Assembly (NCBI RefSeq): GCF_050948215.1
Contig: NC_135149.1
Span: 13,497,001-13,561,000 of the forward strand
DNA length: 64,000 nucleotides
Source: Halictus rubicundus
Lineage: Eukaryota; Arthropoda; Insecta; Hymenoptera; Halictidae
Direction of reading: 5' to 3'
Below are positions 1 through 11,700 of the stretch, piece after piece (the first letter of the stretch is position 1; each line of letters opens with the position of its first letter). The translations under genes and the position numbers were made by a program. The notes under the pieces were generated by a model. It worked only from the letters and a program-made list of their open reading frames with translations. It was not told the DNA's origin and searched no databases.

Positions 1-2072
1 TTGGACGCGTTCGAAAACGAAGCGACTGTAATTCACATCGGCCTTCTGTTCACAACGAGAATCGGCAGTCTCGATTTCACGAACTCTGCTCCGTGAATCG
101 GTCAATTCCCTGCCAGTTGACAGTGCGTTACTCAAATCGCAGGCGCGCGCGCGCGCGCGTGAACGCGGACGCTTCGTACAACAACAAGGGTGTATATTTC
201 AAGTCGCGCTTTTCCTATAAATCTTCCGATTCTGTATAACATTGACGCCGGTGGCAGCAATGTAATAAAATGCTCTCGCATGCAACCCGCCGGCAGAGTC
301 TTGTCAAACGGCAAATATTAGGCAGTCCGGTGATTTACGTTCGTGCCCGGTGTGTTATCGAGATGCTGGCTGTTTACGGCCCGATTCCGTGAGCCGTAAC
401 CGTCGTCGTTACACTCTGTTCAAAACTCATAAAATCACGATATAAATTACGAGACAATAGGCCCGAGTAGATACCATGAGGAAACCATTGTATCACCAGC
501 AGCCCGGATAACAATGGTCCACGGAGACAATAATATAGCAGAGAGAGGGATGTAATTATCTTTGGCGCAGGAGAGATACTCGGCATTGTCTCACGGATGT
601 CTATCCGACCGCCATTCGAGGCGTTGGCGATCCGTCAAACGTTGAAAGATCCCCGAGTGTTTGAAAATTTCTCCATGGGAACGGGCCCGTCTGTCCCGAT
701 ATTGGCCGCGAGATGCACAATAATCCGTTATCGGAATTGAATACGTTCCACCTCGTCATTACACCGTGTTCCCTACCGTTCGCGAACGTGTAGCCATTGT
801 AATGCTTCTTATTGGACGGAAGAAGCAGTTTTGAATTGACGGTGAATTAAGTTATGCAGACTTGAGGAGGGAAATTGCTTTATTGACGAACCGATTATCC
901 GTTCGCCGCTCGACGATCAAACGTTGAACAACCATTTTTGTCTTCTTCCTTTCATTTTCTTGAAATTACAATAATTAGAAAATTCCTTCTCGAGCGTTTC
1001 TGATATTTTAGAAATGTATACACGCCGCGAATAGCGACATAAATTGTCAAATTCGGTTTTGTAAGATAAAAGAAACTAAAGGGTCATCGCGCAACATATC
1101 CATTTCGACGGAACTTTACAAAGAAGTAGTTCTCATAAAAAGGTTTGGTCCAACCTTTATTTTATCTGCAGTCGTAAATCTTGAAGGGACGAAATCAACC
1201 CCTATAGGTAAGGGTGGAAAAACTTGTTTCATCGTTTATCTCGAAAGCGATTCGAAGCAGGAAGAATTTTTATAAATAAAAATCTGGCCAGTTGATAACG
1301 TATTAATATTTAAAAATTTAATAGCTCTCCATTTTTTCAAAAGTTTGACATTTCTGGTTTTTAGAAAACTGAATCAAGCTGCAGATTTTATACACTTATA
1401 ACAAGAACGAGAAGGAGAAACGCAAAACGACATAAACATTAAATAAATTTTAATACAGAAGAATTTAAACATTGTATTTAGAAAAGAAATTTCTGCTACA
1501 CTCCAGTTTGCTGTAACCGAGGTTGGAAATTCTTATCTACGTTCTTAATTATGTGCAATTAACAAACCCTTAGTCGTAAATAATTTCTGCTACGGATATC
1601 GCAAAAGCATTTAATAACAATTAGCTGGCGATATAAATGAAACTTATGAAACCGATTAGCAATTATGAAAAGTAGTGAATAAGTACAAATAATTAATCAA
1701 TATTAATTATACGACATCCTGAATCGTAACAGATATGAACAATTAGAATAGTAGTCGTCCATACTAATTCCGGCTTAACCAGAAATGTCCATTCTTCCGC
1801 ATTTAACACGGGATAAAGTTTCTCTGTTGTTTCCCCACCGTTGCGGAAAATGTTAATTACTGGGTACAGGCAAAAAATTAATTGAGTTAAAATAAGGGGG
1901 GGGTGGGGTGAAAGTTCACCTACCATATCATTTTCAGGCTCAATTTTCTGTATGTTTTATGAACTACCAGCAACTCGCTTCGAAGCGTCTTGTTTATAGC
2001 TGGCTCTTCAGACCACGTATGTAGGTTGTGTTCAATTATTACGTACCGACACGAGCGTGTGTTGGTTCTGTC
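1..2072. other. non-coding stretch, no gene seen
   Basis: I see no gene here. Open frames are short and resemble no known family. Landmarks are an alternating GC tract at 143-159 and a G-rich run at 1896-1908. A moderately repeat-like patch lies at about 1080-1340; its central part (AAATCAACCCC..., then GGTAAGGGTGG) resembles dispersed insect repeats, but I cannot name a family. Confidence 0.5.
143..159. repeat. (GC)n dinucleotide tract
   Basis: Seventeen bases of strict G/C alternation, a classic Z-DNA-prone sequence, in otherwise mixed DNA. A similar but shorter tract lies at 16474-16487. Confidence 0.9.
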
Positions 2073-2145
2073 TTTCGCGTGTTTGCACGAAACGCATCAG
2101 CTCGATTCGATTCATGCGTTTCGTGAAAATCACGCGAAACACACG
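2056..2145. repeat. long imperfect hairpin
   Basis: Arms of about 26 bases at 2073-2098 and 2112-2139 are reverse complements except for one bulge and one internal mismatch, with a loop of about 13 bases. CGTGTG/CACACG at the outer edges extends the pairing after a bulge. It could be a decayed fold-back element or a small-RNA-type hairpin. I recognise no known microRNA. Confidence 0.6.
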
Positions 2146-3692
2146 TAAATGGAGGTTCAGCTGCATTGAGCTCCGTCCAATTTTTGAACGATCCTTCCAC
2201 ACAAATTTTGAATTCCATGGCCGCACAACCGACTGTCCGGTTCTAAAGTCAAATATGCGGTGATATTGGGGACTATGTTTCAATAGCTGCTCCTTGGAGA
2301 TTCAATACCATTCGTCGGTGAACCGCTGTAAAACTACTGTCGTATGAATACAATTGCATTTCTTCGGTATTCTCAAGAACGGAAGCATGGGTAGTAATAA
2401 TAGGTAGGATTTGTATGCAAAATAAAATCCTATACCAATTTCAAGAGGCAAGGACCAAATAAAAATTTGTTTCTTATTTTTATTATTCCAGTGAGTTGAA
2501 AATTGATGTTCTTAACCTTTAAGTACTATAGATCGTTTGTGAGGTCACTCATCATCTGTATTTCAATTTTGTTTTTTTTTTTTTTAATATATTTGCTGTT
2601 GCTAAATCTACAATTTTTCATATTATAATATTGATATACAATTTAATAATTCAATGCCTGTAGTACACGAGGGATAAATACTTTTAATCTTGTTACTGTA
2701 TCGAACAACTCTGCATCAATATTATTCTCAACATATTAAAATTACGAAAATAAATTTTTCCTTGGCTCCCATAGCTCGCAATTGATGCACACAAACTTTA
2801 TTTTACGTAACGATCTGCAGCCTATAAATACGTTAGAATTAAACGAAAAGTATCCTATATAGTTTACGCTAAAACTAGAGCAACCAGCATGAAAATTCTA
2901 AAGCTCTATCGTGGAGTTCTGTGCGGGCTGAGAAATTAATTTCAGCCGTGTCTCGCCGTTCAATTTCTCCGCGAAATTCAGACACGGATATCAAGTCTCC
3001 GGTTCACGGTTCAGTCACTGCACAGTTTTATTGCAAAAGTTCTGGTCTAGCTCGCCTCTATGCCTCAACAAACATATTACTAATATTTCCGTACACACAC
3101 GCACACACGGGTCTGTGGTTCCTATCCAAAGATGAACGGGGAACGAGATCTTTTCGCGACGGAGCAGTGCTGCGCGTTTACGTTTCCACCGACGATTTTC
3201 TCTCGAAATAAACTTCAAACTGAAACAGCATATGTTTCCGTTCACCGCTATCGAAACGCACGCGGCCACACACGTTTCCCCACAAACTGATACTTTGTAT
3301 TGCAAAAACCATTTGTACGTGTGCGCACGCTTTCATTCGCCCGTGTTTACGTGTGCACGCACGCTTTGTACACAGTTCGTCTGTACACAGGCCCCTCTGC
3401 ACACAACCGTGGATAGTTACAATGTTGCGCAAACTACGTCCTTCGCAAACCCACCTTTGCCTACATTTATGCTAGTCGATCCACAGAGTATCAAGATAGT
3501 AATGGCCGTCCGTCCTGGTTAGAATCTTTTTTACACTGGTGAATTTCAGCATCAGATGGTTTTCGAAATATTGGTAGCATTCATCTAATCTCGGACGTCC
3601 CCGTTATTCGTCTGTTTTCGTATAATGAAAATTTCTGTGAAGAGATGGAATGGTCTTCGTCTATAACAATTTCCTAAAAGAAAAAGGGAATG
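2146..3692. other. non-coding stretch with CA/TG-rich segment
   Basis: No gene is visible. From about 3080 to 3420 the sequence is rich in CA/TG alternation. It includes two close versions of an ACGTGTGC...CGCTTT motif at 3317-3333 and 3349-3367, 32 bases apart, which looks like a short local duplication. The rest is AT-rich. Confidence 0.5.
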
Positions 3693-4052
3693 TATTCAGA
3701 GTTGTACTTCCTTGAACGTGGTGATTCCCGAGGTTACTTTAAGCAACTTTTTCCTTTGCGAAAATGCTCTCGGCGGCTTCGTTAAGAAGTTATTAACGAG
3801 AAACACGGACCAATCAGAGCGCGGTTACTGCGGACGGACTCCGTCTCGGCCAATGCCAATGCCACGCTCGGCGTGACCAGTCGCCGGGCTGGAATCCGCC
3901 AGCAGTGGTCGCGCTCTGATTGGTCCATGTTTTTCGTTAATAGCTGGTTAACAAAGCCGCGGAGAACAATTTCGTAAAGGAAAAAGTTCCTCAAAATGAC
4001 CTCAGAGGTCACACTCCTTTCAAGGAAGTACAACACTTTGGTGCACTCTGTA
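3693..4052. mobile_element. fold-back MITE, family C copy 1
   Basis: Almost the whole element is one inverted repeat. Its arms, about 3700-3842 and 3890-4050, are reverse complements over most of their length, around a centre near 3868. Each arm carries a GGACCAATCAGAG/CTCTGATTGGTCC block. The right terminus read inward is TACAGAGTGCACCAAAGTG; the left terminus has lost about 12 of these bases but keeps TA-TTCAGAG. TA at both ends and a CAG start suggest Tc1/mariner-type insertion. There is no transposase, so it is non-autonomous. The open frame at 3782-4036 on the minus strand is a by-product of the arm. A half copy lies at 27403-27536. Confidence 0.75.
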
Positions 4053-6153
4053 TTTATTTTATTCCTATATCTATTACTTAAATCCTTGGCATTTATTTCG
4101 TCCTAAAAGAAAGGCATACGTGTTTAATAGAGTTTGTAAATGGACGAATAATTATTATATAAAATATTAAAGAAATTTAAAAGTAAAGCATCAATCTAAT
4201 GGTTCAGTAACAAAATTTAAAAAATTTTAAAACTGGGGTTGATCGCTGTGGTCCCTGGACGGCTCATTTATTAGAGAATGATGAGTGAAAGTTGGATACA
4301 GCGGGCAAGTTAAAGTTACATTGCCCTCAGAATAAGGACATCGTTCTTTGACGATCTAGCTACGAAGTAGGGAAAACGAGGGTGCTCTTTCCGGTGTGAC
4401 GACCCCCAGACAATTACCCCAGGACCTTCGAAGGGCAAGGGTCCCATTCCCTCAATACTAAAATTTGTCATACGCTAATCACGATTAGACTACATGCTGT
4501 ATAAAATAACCTCCACGAGGATTATTAAAGAATTTAAGAATCTTTATTATCTTCGCATCTTTTATAGGATCACACCATAAATAACGCAACGTGTTTAAGA
4601 ACTAAATTTGGCATTTTATGTTTTGGGTTATATTATTTTCTTTCGTTGTCATTATGATTTTGGATACATTCAAACTGACTAAATAATATACAGTGGTACC
4701 AAATAGCATTTAAATCCATTGTACATGTTAAAAATATATGCTTCTCAAAGTCATGGGAATATCAATTTCACTTTCACAGAAATAGTGAATGCGCTGTTCA
4801 GCGTTTTTAGTTAGATTTCGGTTTTGCGTGGAATTAATCTTTTTGCAGTCTATACAATCTATAGTTTCGTACTTTCATTGAGTATTAACGTCGCTATTCA
4901 TGGAACAGCTCATATATCTATCGCAATTGAAAATAAAATTTCTTTTCATATAGAGGATTTCGACTGGTGCAGTCGAATGGAAATGGTTTAAATTCAACTT
5001 CTATGAAAGTGCTCAATGTTTTGTGGAATGCATAGTTTTCAGATTTTTTGAATAAAAGAAGGTATTGCGATTCAATACATAAAAGATACATAGATGAATA
5101 CATAGATGCTGAACAATTTCATATGAAAATAGACACGTTATAAACGAAGTTATAAATAGTAATTCGAAGAAATGTACTCAATTGTGATATGATGGATTCG
5201 AACGGAAACAGAAAGTGTATTCTCTGCCAAATGTTACAGGATCCAGAAATTCAAACGTTTGTAAAAATATTGGAAACGGAATTGCTTCAACGAATGAAGG
5301 TTTTACGAGTCTTACGCGTAAAAACCGGAATAAAAAAGCGTGCAGATACGTAGGTTTCGCGAAAGCGCTGCATTCTAAAGGAAAAATCATCTCGCACAAT
5401 GGGATTTGTAAAATAACTAGAACTTACTAGAAAGTAATAACAATGAATAATATTTTGATCTACAGTAATACGTCTTTCATTTTATTATTATAACCATTAG
5501 ACCGTGGATATTTATTCATTAAAGTCGTACTTCTTCTCTTAACGAGTTTTATCAAATTTTTAGTAACGTTAACAATTTCCGAAACAGAAGCATCTGAATT
5601 TCACAAGAAATCTCAAGGTATAAATCGAGCTTAAATTATGCAAAGTTGATTTCCTGTTATACCAATGAATAATTAATAAGAAAACAAAAGTGCCTCGAAG
5701 GTCTATCGAGTTTCGTTGCAATTGCATTTAATGCCGGGCGGACTAATAGGGGCAGCAAAAGTTTCTAAAATGTACAACTTTCACGGCAGGTGAGAACCGC
5801 GTACACTTAGCTGACATTAGTTTCGCGCGAGGAGTACCTTGTTCGTTGTTTCATGTTTCTATCTCGCCGAATACTGCGCAGCTGAACATTCAAAAGAAAC
5901 TTTTCTGCAAACAAGGGACTGCCGGCTGTTGAATAATTGCTGATTCTTGCGCATCGTTGCATTGCCTCGCAATAGTTATTTGTTCAGATGTCAGTGCATC
6001 TGTCTTCAGATGCATGGATTACGGTGCTAAGGAAACCGGGAACAGACCTCTGGAGAACAAACTTGCAGATTTGTACAAAACTGTTGACGACATTCGAGGC
6101 ATAAAATATGAACCTATTCATTAATATTTGTTACTGTAGCAGAAAAGTAGGAT
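4053..6153. other. non-coding stretch with GC-richer block
   Basis: No gene is seen. At about 4236-4470 a block richer in GC than its flanks, with runs such as GACGACCCCCAGAC and ACCCCAGGACCTTCGAAGG, sits abruptly in AT-rich DNA and may be an old insertion. I could not find terminal repeats or a coding frame for it. The remainder is AT-rich and featureless. Confidence 0.4.
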
Positions 6154-6438
6154 TACAGTGTTTACTCTATATATGTCCCAAATGTCTAGCCGATAAAAGT
6201 CCAAGAATCTCGAGAGACCTCGGTCGCCGAGGAATGTAACATAATACGGGTCGGGTATATCGGTGTGAGATCATGAGACCACTACTAATCCAATAACAAA
6301 ACTTCCTTATTTTTCTATATTTCCTATTTTCACTACTGTCTTTTTCCACGTTCGCGTGGACCAAAAAATCGTATCTCCTGGCCGATATATGTCCATAGCT
6401 GGACCCGTGTTTAGGACATATATCGAGTAAACACTGTA
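6154..6438. mobile_element. MITE family A, copy 1 (full length)
   Basis: The left end reads TACAGTGTTTACTC and continues with TATATATGTCCC. The right end is its reverse complement, ending GAGTAAACACTGTA, giving inverted repeats of about 26 bp that start and end with TA as in Tc1/mariner-type insertions. Subterminal CTAGCCGATAAAAGTCC and GGCCGATATATGTCC blocks recur in the other copies. The interior, about 6214-6310, contains a block also found inside family B copy 2. There is no coding capacity. Confidence 0.8.
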
Positions 6439-8342
6439 TTAGTTACAGACACGATTATGACTGTATCCTGACACACACGAGATGCTTGCTCACGAAGTTC
6501 AAGAACCAAGTTCATTGGCGTCGCCAATCGAATTACTTTGAATTTCGCGGATCAGCTTGCCAATACAATTATAGTGCTCGCCCCCCACCCCACCTCCCAC
6601 CTCGCGTTCAAAGAGTCGAGAGTTCCCTGCTTTCGCTGCGGTTTCTATGTTCAGCTTTGCGCGTGTTTCATAAAAACAGTCACCAAAGCAATAGCTGTGT
6701 CGAGGTTGGCGACGGAACGACATCCGATATAGGTCCATCGCCGCAGCAAATCGGTTGGCGGGAAACAACGGATACCTCATCGGGTCGTCCGCAGGAAATA
6801 AAATTTATTGGGACGCCTATATCTAGCCTGCTGGTCGAACAAAATTTCATTCGATTTGACCGCGGTGTCATATGTTGAACCGCGAGGTCGATCTACGTTC
6901 GTACTCTCCCGTCCACAAGTCCGCTGGACTCTTAACAGGTTCAACAAGAGATATCGATTATACAGGATGCGTACGACCTAACTCGACCACCTAAATCATT
7001 TTCATTATCAGTGGACCGTTCAACATTTGTATAATTACACAGGATTTCTTAACAATTTGGATATCCCTGAAGTGTCCTACGCCGGAGTCAATTGTGACCC
7101 GTCGCGATAGCGGTGGGGATAAGCTTGCGAATGTTATGTCATATGTACTAGTAAAATTATCGGCGTGGGTCAGAAACGATCCCAGCAAATGCTTAGAACT
7201 CGCAGGAGGGTTAAAATATCCAGGTCGAGCATTTTCATCAGAATGACCAGGTGTTCGGTGACTTGTAGACGGGAGTGTATACTGGGGTGTGGTGGTGCGA
7301 CGTCCCGCACACATTAGCATCTGCGGCCGCTTGTGGAAGGTAGCCGGGACGTGTCTAGGCGAAAGTGGATGCTCACCGGGGGATAACTGGCGGTGGGTGG
7401 AGAAGAGGCAGGAGCGCGTCTCGTCAGCGTCTCCAACCTTTCGGCCTTTCATTAACTCAAACAGCCTGGATTTCTCCCTTTCAGCTAAATGTAACCGTGG
7501 GACCGGCGCGATTGCATTCTGGAAGGTTGCCGGCTACGGCACTAGGTGAAACTACCCGTTTCTTTCCGCCTGGATTTCTCCTTTTGTCCGTCTGGAAATT
7601 AACGAGTAGACGGGGCATCATGGCCTCACACCGACGACCTGTTCTACCCTGCCCTGGTCTGCAAGGTTGCTTTGCGCAGTTGCTGGCTGCGCGGAGAACG
7701 TTAGAAAGAGCCAACCGAAGCGGACGGGAGCGAGCCGGCGCGGCGCGGCGACGGGTGAAATGACGAAGGACAAAAATAGCGGAATATTTAAAAAGGCACA
7801 GCTAGCAGAGCGATGGGGAAACAGGCCGAAGCGACGCGACGGGCGGAGACCACTCCCGGGCCACTCGCCTAACCCCCTTTCATAGCTTTATACCTCGCGA
7901 TTTTGGGATTTTGTTACCGGCGAAACATTTCCTCGCGAACAAACATCGCCACTTCCACCCACTCTGCGTGTCACCGGGCATTTTTTCCTGCAGCGTTGAA
8001 TTGAAATTGGGGAGCCGCGCAAAGGGGAACCTTGCGAACCGTTTGTTCCTTTTTTAAAGACTTATTTGCCACGAGCATATTCTATTTGAGATATAAACCC
8101 TTGAAGTGCGCGAGCATAAGGCTCGTGATTAAAATTGTTGATGGCGAAGAGGGAGATGATGAAGAGGATGCGACGCGGTGGATGAGAAAGTGTTTGCTTT
8201 TCCAGTGCTACATTTTCAATTGTGAAGTTATTGACAAATAGAATTGCTACCATTGGGAATTTCTCGCAATAATGTCTAAACATTCGCTGTCTCTAATATT
8301 CAAGTATTGAACACTTGTGGAGTATTATAGTGACTCATAACT
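6439..8342. other. CpG-rich non-coding stretch
   Basis: From about 6480 to 7990 the sequence is clearly richer in GC and CpG than its neighbours, peaking around 7640-7870. Several overlapping open frames in different phases, up to about 150 codons, come with this composition. None has recognisable domains, and the frames contradict one another. It could be a promoter-type or unmethylated CpG-rich island, but I see no defined core promoter. Confidence 0.45.
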
Positions 8343-8350
8343 GGACTGTG

Positions 8351-8664
8351 GGTTAAACTTTACTTGAGGAAACCAGAAATTGTTTACCTTTTTTTATGTA
8401 ATCCTGTAGATTTTGGCGAGAAAATGACGGAAATCAAAGTTTCAATCCTAGGAGATCACTAATTCAACAGTTATGTGTGTGTAAAGATGTGCGATTTTCA
8501 GCGCTTTCGACAAGGGCGCCGCCATGTTGGCACACATTCACACACGCATAATTTTTGAACTAGTGATCTCCTTGGACTGAAATTTGCATTTTCTGCATTT
8601 TCTCACCAAAATCTACAGGATTACATTTTAAAAAGTTAAAAATTTTCTGAGGTAAAGTTAAGCC
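8351..8664. mobile_element. fold-back element family D, copy 1, with 8-bp TSD
   Basis: The element runs from GGTTAAACTTTAC to GTAAAGTTAAGCC. Its arms, about 8351-8475 and 8540-8664, are diverged reverse complements over most of their length (for example ATCCTGTAGATTTTGG versus CAAAATCTACAGGAT). It is bracketed by a perfect 8-bp direct repeat, GGACTGTG, at 8343-8350 and 8665-8672. An 8-bp duplication is typical of hAT, P and Merlin elements. The GG terminus is not hAT-like, so the superfamily is open. It is non-coding and therefore non-autonomous. Confidence 0.82.
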
Positions 8665-8672
8665 GGACTGTG

Positions 8673-9238
8673 TATATTCAAATATCAATTGTTGTAGCTA
8701 GCTGAAAAGATTCACAAATGATTGCTGCAGTGAAAATAAGAATTGCATTGTATAGATTAAGAAAGTCATTTTGTATTTTGTAGAATTTGCAGGTGCCTTT
8801 CGCAGTCAAAAGGTTGACAAAATCTAACCGACACTGTCAACATTATTAAATTTATGGTAATTCAGAACTACAAGTACAGTTGATCAATACATTTGGTCTT
8901 CCACCTAAAAATTAGAAATTATTTATGAAAAAGAGTTAAGCAACAAGACTCCCAGTTTTATGTTGGAAATTTCGTAGTACACATACACTCTAATTAAAGT
9001 CTGCACTTTCGTGTTGTTGCATGAAAGTACGTTCATAACGTGCCAAGTCACGTAGTCAATAGTAGCATCGGGATTTGGTTGGACACTTTGATCTTTTCCT
9101 TTCCTGTCCTACATATTGCACCCCGGCGGAATTTTTGTTAAGATTTTCGGCTGAAAAGTGCTTTGGAGGAAGTCTTTGTTTAAAACTTTGATCTGTGATA
9201 AATTCTCAAACGTGATTTATTTTACAACGTTTATGATC
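8673..9238. other. non-coding AT-rich stretch
   Basis: I see no gene, repeat end or tandem structure here. Confidence 0.4.
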
Positions 9239-9363
9239 AGATAAGTAGAATACATCGAGTAATAGTCGAACGAGTGGAACAATCAAAATATTGACCAGAT
9301 AAGTGTAGAATATGTCAGTCGATGATCAGATAAGATCGACGAGATGATCCCTGATCAGATAAG
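9239..9363. promoter_or_regulatory. cluster of four AGATAAG (GATA-type) motifs
   Basis: AGATAAG occurs on the plus strand at 9239-9245, 9297-9303, 9328-9334 and 9357-9363, usually preceded by GATC and often followed by GTAG. All four fit the WGATAR consensus bound by GATA zinc-finger factors. Spacings are 58, 29-31 and 29 bases, and degenerate relatives (CAATCAAGTAGAAT, CAGACAAGTGGAAC) continue to about 9430. The array may therefore be a decayed tandem repeat of about 30 bp rather than an evolved enhancer. Function is inferred from the motif only. Confidence 0.35.
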
Positions 9364-9439
9364 TAGGATAGGCGGACAAGTAGTCAATCAAGTAGAATGG
9401 AGGCGTGTGGTAGTCAGACAAGTGGAACGGGTCTGTCAA

Positions 9440-11700
9440 TGGCCGGACAGATTTCTACTTACACATAGCCGGCAGACCAATATTAAACCAATACACCTTT
9501 GTGGTATCTGGTATCGATAATCTTTATATTAAACTTTTACCCTTTATTTCGTAAACCTCTTGAATTTTTTTTTAAGTTTGAAAATTATAAAAGATTTTGA
9601 AAAATACGTGACGAGAGTTGAAATACTGTAAAATTGCAAACGAACCAATTCTGTAGCTAGAAAAAGGTGGTGGCTTTCTATTAATGGCATTGTAACTATT
9701 TTAAAATGATCGCGATTGAAACAAATTCAAAGTTATAGTTGTTTGGCATCTTCCCTCGAGTGATCTTAACCGAACACCGAGTTGTCCGTGGTGAAAAGAG
9801 GGGACGCGTGTGAACGATTCATTGAACATGGCGTGTCGCGAGAGTTCTCGAACCATGGCAATCTGTTCTTCGGTGATTTCGTGACACGCTCCGCGGTTCC
9901 GTTGCCCGAATTAAGGTGTCGACCTTACGAACTTGTTGCCGCACTTTCGTACGTGTTGCGTATGTGCCAGCGGGAATGGGAATTTTCGCTGCTCCCCGAG
10001 GAGGACGCTCGCGATACATGCGAACAACGATTCAATTAGACGGCGAATATTCACGCGTCCCAGCCAGCTAAGTATTGTATTTCGCGGAGAACCGGCGAAA
10101 GCGTGCCGGCTTCGTTACACCGGCGGATCCGTGTAATTTCGTTCCTTACACAACTGGGAATAATTACGCACCCGGGGGACTTCGGTACAATTTCATCGGG
10201 CGATTTCGAATTCCCATTGAACCGAGCCCGTGCAAGCCCGACGCTGCTGACCGAACAAATTTCGCCGATATCAGACATTAACTCTACGATTGATCCGACG
10301 AACACACCAAAGTCGTTTTAGAAATGTTTGGAGTCGAACAATCTTCTTCGAACCATTTCTGTAACGTATTATGCGATCACGCTTTTACAATGTTTCCTGC
10401 AATTTACTATTTCATTGAACAATTATCGGGCTCGTTTAATCTCGCGCTATCAAATCGGATCAGCTTTCTGCTTCGAGAAACAGAGCGAATCGAACGAGTA
10501 GTGCGTAATCATTAATTCGCTTTCTCACGATTTACAAGCGTTCTGATTTTATATAGCGTGAAAGAAGAGAAATTTTGATTAATATAAAGAAGTATGCCTG
10601 GATTCTTGTTGAAAAATCTTAATAATTTTTTATTTAATTCCGGAATTGGTTCACAAGAAATTGAGTTCCTATGAATATTGACGGATTTGTGATCTTTCGA
10701 ACTGTCGCTATGCACCTTATTAATATTAATGATTTCATCATTAAATGGAAGATATAGTAATGCAGATATAGAAAGCCTCATCATTTGCTCGACTACAATA
10801 TTGGACAACTTATTCTGTTTAATTAGCCTCTCGGATTGATAATGCACGTTGCGATTAATAACGTCGTACAATATTCCCTCCGTCGCGTCGTCATCATCGG
10901 GAATGTAAAAAGGTCTATTTGTTGTCAACTAGTCTTACAACGTAATGAAAGTAGCAATGCAATAACACGACCCATATCTTACATTATAAAAAAAAAATTT
11001 ATGTTTATTCTGTCAAATTAGTTGACAGCTTAACTTAGTTAACGCTAGTACACTTTTCCGTTAAATTAGTTAAGCCAAGAACGGGTCAAGCCTCGTGTCT
11101 GTCTGTCAAGAATGAAAAAAAATATATTTCGACATACCGAATTCGTTGCGCTGGAATAAGTTACTTGGCAACGGCGAACAAATTGGGCAAAGAATAATTC
11201 TCGGTGCGGAAGACCCATTTTTTTCATTTGTATGATCATTAACGGGCAACAACTCGCAACGTTATCTTGAAGACCACTCCAATTATAGTATTACAACAGT
11301 CGAATTATTCACCGCGCACTCTCGTACGCAGCACGCCCCAAATAGTTTGAAAGAAGACAAAACAGCTCCGAAAAAATACTCGAAAAATTTACGATTGCAG
11401 CCAGAACAGACTCTTTCTCGAGCATTGCTGCTGCATCAGCACACTTTTTTCGGCGGTGTTAACGCCGCAGCGTTATCGGCGAGTGGAAAATTAACCACTT
11501 CTGTGTGAAAAGCATCAGATCACCCACAATTCCTGAATATCGTCCAGTACGTCGACTAGTTTCGTGAGCTTGAAGAAGCACGAAACAAAACCACCCATAT
11601 CCAATTATTTTCTGTGACTTTGTATGAAAATATTCCAAGTCGTATATTGGAAAAATTGCATTGTTTAAATCAACGTATCAATTGTCTGTATTTTAAAAAA
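9440..11700. other. non-coding stretch, moderately GC-rich at 9760-10310
   Basis: The 9760-10310 segment is CpG-richer and gives several short overlapping frames on both strands, none recognisable. A small palindrome (CTGTCAA...TTGACAG) lies at 11010-11028. I see no transposon ends. Confidence 0.4.
10512..10928 (-). CDS. unrecognised open frame (low support)
   Basis: A stop-free minus-strand frame of 138 codons in AT-rich DNA. Its composition is protein-like: an acidic DDDD near the start, then a polar C-terminal half. It opens at TTG, not ATG, right after a TAG that could be read as an acceptor (GTAAGACTAG), so it would have to be an internal or terminal exon. I recognise no family. A frame of this length is expected by chance in 64 kb, so treat it as a hypothesis. 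Confidence 0.13.
   Translation of the reverse strand: MTTNRPFYIPDDDDATEGILYDVINRNVHYQSERLIKQNKLSNIVVEQMMRLSISALLYLPFNDEIININKVHSDSSKDHKSVNIHRNSISCEPIPELNKKLLRFFNKNPGILLYINQNFSSFTLYKIRTLVNREKAN

Noticed and set aside
6991..7452. 153-codon minus-strand frame
   Set aside because: It overlaps plus-strand frames of similar length in a CpG-rich patch; no recognisable motif.
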